Source: Gossypium raimondii (taxonomy: Eukaryota; Streptophyta; Magnoliopsida; Malvales; Malvaceae). Taken from it: a stretch of 64,000 nt of DNA. A program made the position numbers and the translations under genes. Shown here piece by piece: positions 1 through 11,095 of the stretch. Position 1 is the stretch's first letter. Every line of letters begins with the position of its first letter. Location: positions 47,161,192 to 47,225,191 of the forward strand of contig NC_068566.1 of NCBI RefSeq assembly GCF_025698545.1, written 5' to 3'. The notes beneath the pieces were generated by a model. The model did no database searches. It was not told the origin of the DNA and saw nothing but the letters and a program-made list of their open reading frames with translations.

Positions 1-296
1 AAGAGCCAACTAGTATAGAAAATCAAGGAAAAATATCACATGATAAAAAATAAATCCCAAAATAATCTTCCACTAAGTCAACAAAAATTTCAGCTAATTA
101 TTCTTGGAAAAAATTTGCTTTGGCCCTTCCTTCTTTACTTCTTTCTTCAATCTAGCCCAATTGTTTCCTTTTTCCTTCTATTTAGCCCTAAATTGCAATC
201 CTGCAAAAAATTCAATAAATATGGCAAAATTAGTGGTGCATTCTCATAAATTAACCAATTTAATTACATAAAATATGTAACTTTAGCATTTAATCA
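1..296 (-). repeat. Downstream LTR, partial (cut by window start)
   Basis: This stretch matches 4679-4973 nearly base for base, with a few substitutions and a 1-bp length difference. It ends in the same AATCA terminus. Beyond that terminus the two copies diverge, as expected for LTR edges. The rest of this LTR lies outside the window. Confidence 0.9.
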
Positions 297-312
297 AATC
301 CCCCCTACTTAG
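297..312 (-). other. Polypurine tract of the Athila-like element
   Basis: Read on the minus strand this is a purine run (AGTAGGGGGGATT) directly abutting the TGATTAAATG start of the downstream LTR. That is where plus-strand priming occurs in LTR retrotransposons. Confidence 0.75.
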
Positions 313-1560
313 CTTATGCTAGTCCTCGAGCATTTTGTATGTATCTACAAAAGGAAAAATTTTCTCCAAAACAGGACTTGACGCTCATGGTTTGCACAAT
401 TCAACAATTTAATCCTAGCACATTAACATCTCAAATAACCTAGCCTAAGAAGTAAGTAAATATATTTCAGAATTTATTAGAGCTTGATAGACTTACCTTT
501 CATTTTATTATTTTTGTACTTAGGACATTTTCGAATTTTTTGACGCGAGACATGATGACAACCCAAGCACCATGTTCCAGTTACTCAATTCGGACGCCTC
601 TAAGCGGGTTATTTCGCCCTACTCATGATAACTTGTTAGCAGAGTGAGTGCAAAGAAATTGCACAGCCACACGAACCTTTTTACGCGAGATGTGATGACA
701 ACCCAAGCACCACATTCCGGTTACTCAGCCCGATGCACAACCCCAATTTTTCACTCTTAACATTCGTATCAGAGGAGTATTTTCTTCTTCTTCTTCTTCT
801 TCTTCTTCTTCTTCTTCTTCTTTTTTTTTTTGCTTTCAAAGATTTGACATATGATAAAAATTTCTTACCCACTGAGTCTAGGTTATTGAAAAGTTTCATG
901 TATAAAGAATTAAATAGCTAAATAAGTCAACCATAAGTGTACCATTAAAAGAAAAATTTTACCTTTTACCGAAAACATGCAAAAATAGCGATGACAGATA
1001 AGTAAATTAGAACCAATTTATGTTTCCCTCCTCCCTACTTATTTTACATTGTCCCAATGTAATTCAAATAATAAAAGTAAAGATAAATAGGAGAAAGAGA
1101 GAAAAAGAAACCCCCCATGTATTTCAATGTCGTGGAGGGTGGTCTCGTAGGTAGAGTGGGCCTTGGCTGAAATAAAAAGAATTTTGTGGGTTGACATGTG
1201 GAATTTAATTTTGTCTTGAAATGTTTTCCTGCAAATATAAAAATGAAAATAAAATAAAATAGTAAAAATAAATAATAATAATAGGAAAATTAAATTTTTT
1301 TTTCTAATTTATTAGCTAAGCTATAAACTCAAGAAATAAATTATTAAAAACCAAGATTACGAGATTTGGTAAAACAGTCGTGATAAATGCACCAAGTAAG
1401 TTCCCAGGAAAGAGAGGTGAGTCACAATGGACATACTTAAGTACCAAGTCTTTCCTTAGACAGAACTAATCATTGACATGCATTTTCATTTTCCATTTTA
1501 CCAAAAATTTTATTTGCATAAAGGAAAAGAAAATTTGGGTTGCCTCCCAACAGCGCTTTG
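313..1560 (-). other. Non-coding 3' region of the Athila-like element
   Basis: No open frame of substance is visible. It holds a direct repeat of about 50 bp (about 541-590 and 680-728, both containing gatgacaacccaagcacca), a TTC microsatellite, and at 1538-1566 the complement of a GCGCTGTTGGGAGGCAACC-type motif that is common downstream of pol in Athila relatives. The motif link is family knowledge recalled from memory. Confidence 0.6.
781..831. repeat. (TTC)n microsatellite followed by a T run
   Basis: About 13 uninterrupted TTC units and then ten or more T. The Arg/Lys- or Leu-rich open frames across it are artefacts of this repeat. Confidence 0.95.
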
Positions 1561-1589
1561 TTTAACGTCATTTAGCTCGACGACCTGTG

Positions 1590-1934
1590 TTATTCAAATT
1601 CTTTATCCTTTTGTAATAGATTGCAAGGCGGTTGCATGACCTTCGAGAAGTCTTTTATGAATCGTCTGTAAAATCTGTACACAGTGAAATCATTCATGAA
1701 GACTTCAATGATTTTCTCGACATAATCGGAGAATATGCTCACCATGCATCTCTGGAAAGTGGCCGGAGCATTACAGAGTCCAAACGACATTCGTCTATAC
1801 GCAAACATTCCGGAAGGGCACATGAAAGTTTTTTTGTCTTGATCCTCTGCCTCCCTCAATATTTCGAGGATTTCTTTTTCCTCATTCACTTTCTTATCCT
1901 TTGCGAGCCTCTCTAGAAAAGGGGGTGGCATCAC
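1590..1934 (-). pseudogene. Ty3/gypsy reverse transcriptase fragment fused to gag tail
   Basis: A 114-residue frame. It starts with a gag-end-like stretch (PPPFLERLAKDKK) and jumps directly into RT (MSFGLCNAPATFQRCM, then the catalytic block). The expected acidic pair is altered: it reads FMNDF where active RTs have two adjacent aspartates. Straight after that block it jumps again to the post-RT connection (FYRRFIKDFSKV). Two internal deletions have therefore removed protease, most of RT and everything after. The frame differs from the gag frame upstream. It is a dead remnant with no plausible activity. Confidence 0.85.
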
Positions 1935-1974
1935 GACTGGTTTCTGAATTTTTGATTCCGGTCTGACTTTTAGA

Positions 1975-3314
1975 TCAGAGATCTACTTCCCGTTCCTTGT
2001 CTTGCCCATGACTTTTGTCTGGAACAGTTTCCAGAATCTTTGCGCTACAAAGAGATATTGCACTTACATTCTGCCTAGGATTCGGCTCTGTCTGGGAAGG
2101 TAATTTACCTTGAGATTCCAAACGATTAACTGCCATCGAGAGTTTACTAACTTGATTAGTTAACTCTTGTATTGATGCGTCTGTCCTCTGTTGATATTTT
2201 GCAGCATCGACGGCAAGTCTTTCCACAAGAGCTTCTAGAGATGTGCTTGACTTGGGTTGTTGTTGTGGTGGTTGCAAAGGTCTCGGTTAGTATGATGGAT
2301 TATATCAGGGATTAGTTCCGTAATTCAAGTTGGGATGATCCTTCCACCCGGGATTGTAAGTGTTGGAGAAAGGATCATAGCGTCTTTGTGGAGGTTCTGA
2401 AAAACCTCCGACAGCTTCAACATGTGCCTTTGAATTTTCGTTAAGGATTGGGCACAAATCCGTCGGATGTTCAGATGTAGTACAAATTCCACACAGTTTG
2501 GTTCGATTCTTCTTTTCTGAAAGCATTGATTGAACAATATTAGTAAGCTTATCCAATTTATCTTCTAAGAATGAAACGTTTACCCCATTAACCCGTCTTG
2601 TGAGTTCTGAATTCGGCCGATACTGTTGAGAATTGGCCGCCATGGTGGATATCAGTTCTCTTGTCCTTTGAGGAGTCATATTGACAAGCGCCCATCCACT
2701 AGCAGCGTCAATCATCTTCATTTCCATAGGGAGCAAACCCTCGTAGAAATATTGAAGAAGTGATTGCTCGATCAAACCGTGTTGAAGACAACTTGCACAC
2801 AGTTTTTTATACCGCTCCCAATAGTCGTAGAGCGATTCACTCTCCATTTGGCGAATTCCCACTATGTCTCTCCTTAGTTCAGCTACTCGCGATGCTGGGA
2901 AAAACCTGTCAAGAAAAACACGAGATAAGTCATCCCACGTTGTAATAGAACCAGGGGGTAAGTAAAATAACCATTCTTTTGCTGTATCAACTAAAGAAAA
3001 AGAAAAGGCCTGAAGTTAATTTCATCTTTGGTTACTCCCTGTGGTTTCATACTTGAGCAGACCATGTGGAATTCTCTCAAGTGAGTGTGTGGATTTTCAT
3101 TCTTCAAGCCTCGAAAAGTGGGCAAAAGATGAATTAGGCCTGACTTTAACTTGAACGGGGTTTTTCCGGCTGGATAGTTGATGCATAATGGTGTTTGCTC
3201 ATTGGGAGCAGCAGCTAGTTGACGAATGGTTCGGTTCGCCATCCTTTTTAGTTCACCGAGGTTGTCTCCTGCTTCTTTTGTTTCAGGAAGTGGTTTGGTC
3301 TCAGGTTCAACCAC
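1975..3314 (-). pseudogene. Athila-type gag, frameshifted and interrupted
   Basis: Three pieces of one gag. 3314-2991 is the N-terminal part of the capsid region (HLLPTFRGLKNENPHTHLREF). 2862-2305 contains the retrotransposon-gag core (ESLYDYWERYKKLCASC) and a zinc knuckle CGICTTSEHPTDLC, which fits CX2CX4HX4C. 2277-1975 is the helical C-terminal part, in the same frame as the second piece but separated from it by a TAA. The first and second pieces are in different frames, so at least one frameshift lies between 2991 and 2862. In intact elements Gag packages the element RNA; this copy is broken. The family call rests on gag motifs plus the primer site. Confidence 0.85.
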
Positions 3315-3475
3315 TTCAACTTGTTTTCCACGTTCAATTGCTTCTACACGTTTAAGAACTTTTATCTCTTTACGTCGTGCTCGTGCTGATTTTTCGATCT
3401 CTGGATCGTATTCGAGATCTTCGGATGAAGGTCTGGTTATGAAGATAATCTAAATAATTTGTAAGTGTTGCCAGT

Positions 3476-3492
3476 CCCCGGCAATGGCTCCA
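3476..3492 (-). other. Primer binding site, tRNA-Asp type
   Basis: The minus strand reads TGGAGCCATTGCCGGGG, four bases inside the end of the upstream LTR. It differs at two positions from the complement of a plant tRNA-Asp 3' end including CCA. Its position and sequence fix the element's orientation. Confidence 0.85.
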
Positions 3493-3496
3493 AAAC

Positions 3497-4973
3497 TGAT
3501 GGGTGTCGAATCCACCAATATAAACCTACGCCTAACTTGCAAATTAAGCAGTATAGGGAGTAGGGTTGATCCCTCAGAGACTCGGTTTACTGCAAATTGT
3601 TCCTCTCTTGACTAGATTTTTGTCGGGGCAGTTGTCATGCCCAAGAAATTCGGGGGGATAAAATTTGAAACCTGAAATAAATAAATAAAAAGCGTAAAAA
3701 GTAAAAGTTGAAGACATAATAATAAAAAGAGTTAAATAAAATATGAAGGAGAATTAATTAAAATAAGCTCAGCCTTAGGCACGGATTTTCCCTCGTCTTT
3801 GAACTGATCCTCGAAATTAAATGAACTCCTCTTCTCCAATAAGCTAGTTATAGCTACCAAGGACGCCTCGGACACCAACTCTTCCTTGTACAAATTAGTT
3901 ATGGAACGTCCAATAACTAACCCTTACCAATCGAACAACCACGAAACGTTCGTGATTTAGAACTCCGGCAGCTTTGCGTTCTAGAAGAGCCTAGCTCAAA
4001 CCAATGCCCTCAACCGCGTGGGACATTTAAATCCGGTTACTACTTCCCTTGACGGAACCAAACAGCAATCTCCACTTGGCACGCCAATGTGTTCACAGAA
4101 AACCGATTAGAAACGCTCTTTTTTGGAATTCCAACTGTACGTCTAACCACACTAAATCAAATGACGTCTTTTTTGACTTAATGTTAATCTGACTTTGTGA
4201 GTTGACAAAATCATACTCTTAATCCGGAGAAGTAATAAGTACTGGAACTTTAGGAGTTAAATTGCTCGAGTTCGTAACTCACGGGTTTTGACGAGGTTAA
4301 TTCCGACCTAAAGCTGAAAATGGGTTTAGTTGGCTAATGTTTGGGACATGGTGGTATTGGGCATAATTGGATAAGGTAAAAAAATGGGTGGAAAGGATGG
4401 GTGGCGTAATTAAATATGGAGGCTAGAAATTTAGTATTATATTAAAATGGATGGTTGGCTACTGGAAATGAAAAGAGAATTTGAAAAAGGAATTGCAAAT
4501 GATTTAAGTGGGTGGCTAACTAGGAATTAATAAATTGAAGAAAAAGAAACTATGAACAACAGATGCTACGTGAGAAAAATAGAGAAAAGATTGAATTCAA
4601 ATATGAAAGTTGATTTATGAAGAAATGATTAAAATGAACAAAATAAGCCACTATTTATACTAGTGGCTTTGCTAAATTAAGAGCCAACTAGTATAGAAAA
4701 TCAAGGAAAAATATCCCATGATAAAAAATAAATCCCAAAATAATCTCCCACTAAGTCAACAAAAAATTCATCTAATTATTCTTGGAAAAATTTTGCTTTG
4801 GCCCTTCCTTCTTTACTTCTTTCTTCAATCTAGCCCAATTGTTTCCTTTTTCTTCTATTTAGCCCTAAATTGCATTCCTGCAAAAAATTCAATAAATATG
4901 GCAAAATTAGTGGTGCATTCTCATAAATTAACCAATTTAATTACATAAAATATGTAACTTTAGCATTTAATCA
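3497..4973 (-). repeat. Upstream LTR of the Athila-like element
   Basis: 1477 bp with TG and CA at its ends, bordered inside by the primer binding site and outside by the former 3' UTR of gene A. The outer 295 bp are repeated at window position 1. No coding capacity is seen. Confidence 0.88.
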
Positions 4974-5064
4974 ACATCCCAATAAACCATTAAGATTGTG
5001 TTTCAAAGGCAAAAAGATTTTGACCTATTGTCACTCAGTTAAAGTAAAGAAAAGAAGCAATTAC
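4974..5064 (-). other. Displaced 3' UTR of gene A between two insertions
   Basis: This 91-bp island is not part of either element. On the minus strand, removing the solo LTR joins it to the stop of gene A. The joined text TAATTGCT matches the bases just after the stop of gene B. Its distal part (cttaatggtttattgggatgt) matches the tandem repeat that follows the third gene copy near 21950. It is therefore original gene-A downstream sequence trapped between two retroelements. Confidence 0.8.
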
Positions 5065-6206
5065 TGTAAGACCCAAATTTTGCCCGGGCCTAATTTACAA
5101 ATAAACAAAATTACAAGCCCAAATCAAACCCAACCTAAACTAAAGCCCAATAACCCAAAATCAGACCTAAACCCAATTAAACACAAAAAACCTAGCCCCA
5201 CAAGCCCACAACATAAACATTTCAGCAAAAAACCCTAGCCGCATGCCTTGCTGCTACTGCCGCTCCACCTGAGCCACATGCCGCCTAAGGCTCGCCTATC
5301 ACCGATCATCCACGCGCCTGACACCTGCAAAGAAAATTGAATACAACAAAAAAGGAAGCATGCAGGCAATAATGGTAGAAACAGACAAAAATAAAGGAAA
5401 TAAACAGTTTCGATCCGGCTATAAAGGCCCAAATCTTACCTTTGTAATTTTTTACGAACATTAAAAATAAAAAACAAAAACAGAAAAACAAAGGTGATTT
5501 TTTTAATCCAAGGCTTTCTCCGTCTTCTATTATTATTACTATTATTTTTTTTATTCTTTTATTTCTTTTTAACACTAAATAACAAAAAGAAAAAAAAAGA
5601 AGGAAAGGGCTCACCTGAAACATCCCTCGGCCGCGTAGTCGGAGGCCTTCTCTCCGTCGCCGAATCGGCCCTAAGAGGTGGGGAGAGGGGTCCTTTCTTT
5701 CTTTCGTTTTTTTTTTTTGTTTTATAATGTTGTTTGGTTTTCAATCGGGTCCCTCACCCTCTGGCGCGCCGAAAAGCTGACACCTGTCTAGGGATGGGTT
5801 TATTCACCCATTTGGTCCTTGACCCTTGCGCTCTTTTTTTATTTTAATCCTCATAATTAAATTTATTACGAATTTTTACCCTAAATTTCATACCTTGTTA
5901 CAGTTTAATCCCTACATGCCCAATTTTAATCCTTTATTTTTTTCTTCGTATACTTCTCATTTTTAGCAAATTTTATATTTTTATCTTTTTTTACATATTA
6001 TTTTAATAAACTGCTTTTATACTATTTCCTTTAAATGGCCATTTTTATTTTTATTTTGAACCCATTTTATGTATTATTTAGTTAAAATTGTCTTATTATT
6101 TTAAAATTGTTTTTATATACCTTTTAAACGCAACTTATTTATTTCAAAATGTTTTATTTGTTTTTCTTTTCAAAGAATTTTCTTTTTAATATTACTTATT
6201 TTATAC

Positions 6207-6246
<40 letters not shown>

Positions 6247-7166
6247 TCCTTTTAAAATTTTGTATATTATTAACTTTAAATTTCTCGTTTTGTATTATCT
6301 ATTTTAAACTCATCACTATCATTTTAAAATTGTTTTTTTACATTTTATTTGATTTTAATTTGCTTTATACGTTTTTAAAATTATTGTTTAATTCATTGGT
6401 CATTATTTATCAATGCTTGTATTTGAATGATGAATGTTGCAAGATTATTGTCATTGCATGTACTTTAATTCGTTTATTCACTTTCATATCATTGGCATTC
6501 ACTTGCATAATATTGTATTCGTGTATTATTGTCCTGTGCGCGCTACTATATTTTATTTCATGTCATTTCATCGTGGATGTTTCAACGTTTTTGTTCGATA
6601 TAATCCAGTTCGTTTTACTCCCAAATAAAACAAATGTATATCGTTCAAGTATTGTACCCGCTATTATTAAAAAAAAAAGGTTTTAAGACAAGGCAATATT
6701 TTGTGTTTGAAAATTCGAGAAAACGTGCCCTAACGTGCTGGATTTCGATTTTTCGTTCGACCAAATAGCCAAATATCCTCTTAAAATTTCAAAAATATGA
6801 GTTTTGGAAACCATAAGGTAATCTTGGTTTCGAGGGTTTAAAGTATTGTATCCTAACGTGCTGGATGTGACAAAGTTTTCAATCTTCGACACTAAGACTC
6901 TAATTAATCAACTAGGTACCAATTTTGGACATTACGAGGGTGCTAATCTTTCCTCGTACATAACCGACTCCCGAACCTGTCTTTCTGAATTTCACAAACC
7001 AAAAGCATTGTTTTAATAAATCCAAACCGTTTATTAAAAACAACGGTTTTACAAGATAACCCGATCACACCTTATAAAAAAAGATTGGTGGCAACTCCCA
7101 TGTTCGTTTTTGTTTTCAAAATCAAAGTCGATCCCCGTTTTTCAAAAAAATGGTTTCGACAATTAC
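5060..7166. mobile_element. Solo LTR, 2097 bp, with 5-bp target duplication ATTAC
   Basis: The element is 5065-7161, starting TGTAAGACCC and ending GTTTCGACA, flanked by attac at 5060-5064 and 7162-7166. No internal region or second LTR is present, so it is the product of recombination between the two LTRs of a former full element. It contains an (AT)17 run at 6210-6244 and no meaningful coding frame. A related right end recurs at 14540-14698. The 3' target base run overlaps the stop codon of gene A. Confidence 0.88.
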
Positions 7167-10100
7167 ATAACCCGTGCCCTCTTCTGAATCCTGTCCACCT
7201 TCAATTTTTTTTCGTTTAAATCAAATTCGTCCTTCTCGATCTCTTCTTTCAATCTCTTCTCCTCTGCTTGATCCTCCAATATTTCACGAGCCTTTGCCAA
7301 CTTATTCATGATGTTTTGCACCTTTGCCTCTATATCTGTGATGCCTTTTATCTCAAGCATCTCTGGGATACTTTCTATTTTATGATCAACTTCAGCTAGT
7401 GAGGTCAAAATGGTGCTCTGAATATCTGCAGGACTAAATAAGAAACTTGTTATCAGTATGAGGGTGCTTTTGAAATATTTCAGTGAGCACATTATGTTGT
7501 GTTCATAAAAGTTGTACCCTGGGACAGCAGACGTCTTCTCTTGTGACAGTTTCATATTGGCTTGGTTTGCACTGCCATCACTGCTGCCTTCACCCAAAGC
7601 ATGGAATATCTCGTTGTCTACAAAACATAAAGGTAATCAATACAAGTAAAAAGGCTAAGGTTTTATAAAACCATCAAGTTTGTTATACTGACAGTTTAAG
7701 TATATCCAGAACAAATTGTCCAAATCACAGGAAGGACTTGTATGATTTGGCACGGAAATGAAAAAATTATCTTCAATATAGCTCAAAGAAAAATTAAATT
7801 CATTAAATAGTAGCTTGCAGACATTACTTGGGAACAAATCATCCCTCCAACTTCCCAAGTTCTGAAAATATTCAAAGAGAAAATAAATTCATTAAATAGT
7901 AGCTTGCAAACATTACTTCGGAACAAATCATCCGTCCAACTTCCCGAGTTGTCAAGATCAAATTCTCCAAGGCTAGAGAACGGACTCAACAAAGCACCCA
8001 TAGGATTAGAAGATTCAGGATTCAAATTTGGTGGAAGAACCTATAAGCAAAAGAGAATCAGAAATTGGTCCAAAAATAAGCAGATAAAATTAAAAACTTC
8101 GCAACATGATAACACAACAAATAAGGAGAAAAGTAACAGCATTACGCATAGAATTAGAAACTGACAGCTTTCCTAGTCAGGATTTCTTTTTTGTGTGTGT
8201 TTCTACCTGATATTTCTTGTTTTGGTTTGGTATCTTACCATATATGTGGGATCAGTCAGACAGTCCTGAATAAAAATTTGAAGTTTAAGTGTTCATGTCT
8301 TACGGTATAATATTAAAGTTTTGAATTCAAATTGGTACATAAACTTGAATGCACAGTAGCAGGATAGCATTCTCTCTACAACTACATGTAACCAAGAGAA
8401 TTAATGAAGAAATTAAACAAAAATGAATGGTGATGTATAGTTTGCAAAAGATAAAATAGACAGCTCATTAAAGGAATGACAAGTTCTACATACATGGCAG
8501 CAGGAATAAGTGAAAAAAGCTAAAAACTTAATTGGTCGATGAGTATTGTTATAACTGAATATTAAACTTCATCTTTGCATCATTCATTAAAATGATAGAC
8601 AACAAGTTAGTGGACAATACATGCTTGCATTTTCAGGTCATAATTTGATCTGTGAAACTCAAAATTCAATCCTTACCATCTTTTGGTCGCTTTTTTGCAT
8701 TTCCAATGTTAATTTCTTTAGTCTTTCTCCCACATATGCTAGGGTAAGATTCACTTCCTCAGCTTGTGTCTCTTCATCAATCATCTACATTCGCAATATA
8801 TAAAGATGAGTAGCAAAGTGAAACAGAGAACAGAACAATAGAGGCAGACAAGTTATACTAAATGTTCACCTCTTTAAGATTGTTCTAACAAATTACTAAG
8901 ACAGAAATGTCATTGCAACCTTAATAAGTCTACTCCTTATTTAACCCGATGATAAACTATTTAGCAGGACTCATGTTTGCTACAATTACAATTTTTTTTT
9001 TCTACAAAAGGGTTTTCATGATAAATGTAAAATCTAATACTCCATTGATTAAAAGAGGACATCCTAACACTCCTTTTGCTATATATAATCCCTGCATGTA
9101 AACTTCAAATCATACAGTAGACTTATAATTCCTACCTGTAAGTGTTCATTGTGATGGGTATATTATATTTTAAAAAAATTATTCCGAATTTGAGAATTTT
9201 AGTTACCTTCAGCATTTGGTTCTACTCTTGTTCTAGTAAATAAAGAAAAGAATAACAAATGAAAAAAACCTATATGTCGGTAGATAAAATTCGTAAATTA
9301 GTGATATTTAGAAAGTATCTACACAAACCATAAATTATCACATTCAAAGTCCAAGTTGGATCTCAAAGTTCTGACCTTTGAGCCATTAAAGTGGAGTGTT
9401 AATTGTTCATCTTCTGTTTGCACGAAATGTCCTTGAATAGAACCTATAGGGTCCACAATTTCACGCATCTTTGCACAACAAGACTCGGACATTTTACTTA
9501 GCATTCCCGAGACCATGCCAAAAGTCTTTGCCTCCGTCATTGATTGCGCCTTTTGGTCACAAATGTCACTTGCCTAGATATGCAAAATATAAAGTTAATA
9601 ATGATTGATCTAAAGCAAAAAAACATAAAGAGAGAACGGAAACAGAGTTACAAAGCAATCGGTATTGCCTGTGCAAGCTCCACGTTAAGTGATTGTAGCT
9701 CCTTTATCAAGGATACAACTGCTTTATCTGAAAATATAAAGAAAACAAACAAGAAATAATAAAATATTAATGTAGATGATTAATCAACACGTAATATCTC
9801 TTCAAAGATCATACCTGATCTATTAATCTCATTTGTACAGTCTTGGTTTGGAACTGAATATTCTGATTAGTTCAATACCGATTCAATCAATTGGAATGCC
9901 TCTTTCACTTTCGTATTTTGACTGATACTCTCCTTCATCATCTTTTTCAACATTTCCAATACAAATTGCGGGTCTTTGAGTCGCTTAATTGCCTCTACTG
10001 CTTTCGTTGCTTTTAACTTCCATGAGGTCTAAATAATAAATTTAAGAAAGATACGTATTAAGAATTTGCCTAAAACATGTGGTCTGCATAACAAAATTTC

Positions 10101-11095
10101 ATAGAGTTGAAAAGAAAACATTACCGTAGTTGAAAGACTCTCATCACCCAATATTATACGTGACAGCTTTACCACTTCAGTCCAGCAACTCTGCATATAG
10201 AGTTGGAAACAACTCAACAGTTAAAAGAAAATAAAGAACTAAGTACTCTTCGTTCTCAGCTGAATTTTTTTACAGCTTTAGAAACGATTCAACCTCTTGC
10301 AAGGCAAATTTGCTCATCATCTCTTCCAGCTGCGTACGGCCCTCTTGCATTTTCGCTTTTTTCTTCTTCCAACTCCGCTGCATAATAAATTTAGAAGGGA
10401 ATGTTACTTAAAAAATCATCAAAAACGAATTGTAATAATAAATTTAAATTTATTGAAAAGAATTTTAAAAAAAAATAAAACTATAAAGCAGAGAGAAAAC
10501 TTTACTATATTTGAAATACTATCACCCAGTATCATATTAAACACCTTGTACGCTTCATCCCAGCATTCCTGCATTTGGAGGAGAAAAAAAATTGCACATG
10601 GTGGATAAAAAAAAGGTAAAGTGTTAAGTAGTCAATTATGAGAAAAGAGGAAGCCTTTTCAAAAAAAAAACCTTTATTATCCCACGATGATTAAAACTTC
10701 TTTGACATTTTCGTTGTTCACTGCCATTACCCTCCATGTATTCCTTCAAGCTAAAATATGGGAACTGCACTTTGCAGACAAAAAAAAGAAGAAAAAGATA
10801 ATAAGATCTAAATTGGAAACCGGATGTTCAATTTGAAACTATAGCAAATCTACAACAAACTACATAAATCCTAATAAATTTAAAGTTAAATTTCAAAGAA
10901 GAAGAATATCCTCCTCACTTCTTTTCCATTAAAGCAAAGAGAACAAGAGCAAAGGGAGATTTGATTCCTTACCTTTTCAGAGAGAGAACTTTTTCTTGTT
11001 GCACCCTTCCCCAATTCTGTTAACATATTAAGTCGCTTTATAGATGAAATTAAGCTATTTTTCTTTTTCTTTTTCTTTTTTTCCTTTCTCGCCAT
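7163..11095 (-). pseudogene. Gene A: 11-exon helical/coiled-coil protein gene with one internal stop
   Basis: I do not recognise the full protein. Exons read on the minus strand: 11095-10973, 10764-10672, 10568-10506, 10377-10294, 10190-10125, 10028-9815, 9727-9669, 9573-9376, 8784-8677, 8040-7917, 7617-7163. Together they give 529 codons with every junction in phase. Ten introns are GT-AG except intron 7, which looks GC-AG. Exon 1 is Lys-rich (MARKEKKKKKKK), perhaps a nuclear signal. Exons 3 and 5 encode related modules (CWDE...ILGD, CWTE...ILGD). The last exon is a charged coiled coil ending RIQKRARVM. Codon 197 is TAA (9867-9869) where gene B has CAG. The last exon also holds a 1-bp deletion and a compensating 1-bp insertion relative to B. 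The C-terminal pattern resembles the helical tail of plant MATH/coiled-coil proteins (recalled from memory, weak). It is probably a recent pseudogene, though read-through or a truncated product cannot be excluded. Confidence 0.65.
7796..7950 (-). repeat. Tandem duplication of the exon-10 end in gene A
   Basis: 7796-7861 and 7884-7950 are about 90% identical. The second contains the end of exon 10 and its donor (A|GTAATG). The first is a spare copy inside intron 10 that keeps the same donor-like sequence. Gene B has only one copy. Confidence 0.85.

Larger units (their letters stand above)
1..4973 (-). mobile_element. Athila-like Ty3/gypsy LTR retrotransposon, internally deleted, partial
   Basis: A minus-strand LTR element. 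The full upstream LTR is 3497-4973. The downstream LTR is cut by the window edge and only 1-296 is visible. The internal part (297-3496) runs, in element order, primer binding site, broken gag, a reverse transcriptase scrap, a non-coding tail and a polypurine tract. The LTR has TG...CA ends with a 4-bp inverted repeat (TGAT/ATCA). The tRNA-Asp-like primer site and the gag with a CX2CX4HX4C knuckle fit the Athila clade. The internal region is only about 3.2 kb, and protease, most of RT, RNase H and integrase are missing, so it cannot move by itself. It sits in the former 3' UTR of gene A; the base run acatc just after 4973 is the expected one-sided target duplication. Confidence 0.88.

Noticed and set aside
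781-831. CRISPR array or other prokaryotic feature
   Set aside because: It is a plain trinucleotide repeat. No spaced repeats, operons or other prokaryotic signals occur anywhere in the window.
733-921. Leu-rich and Arg-rich open frames on opposite strands at 681-921
   Set aside because: Both are created by the TTC/GAA microsatellite; no other support.
5235-5744. Hydrophobic and Arg-rich open frames near 5235-5744
   Set aside because: They lie inside the solo LTR, overlap each other on both strands and derive from T-rich runs.
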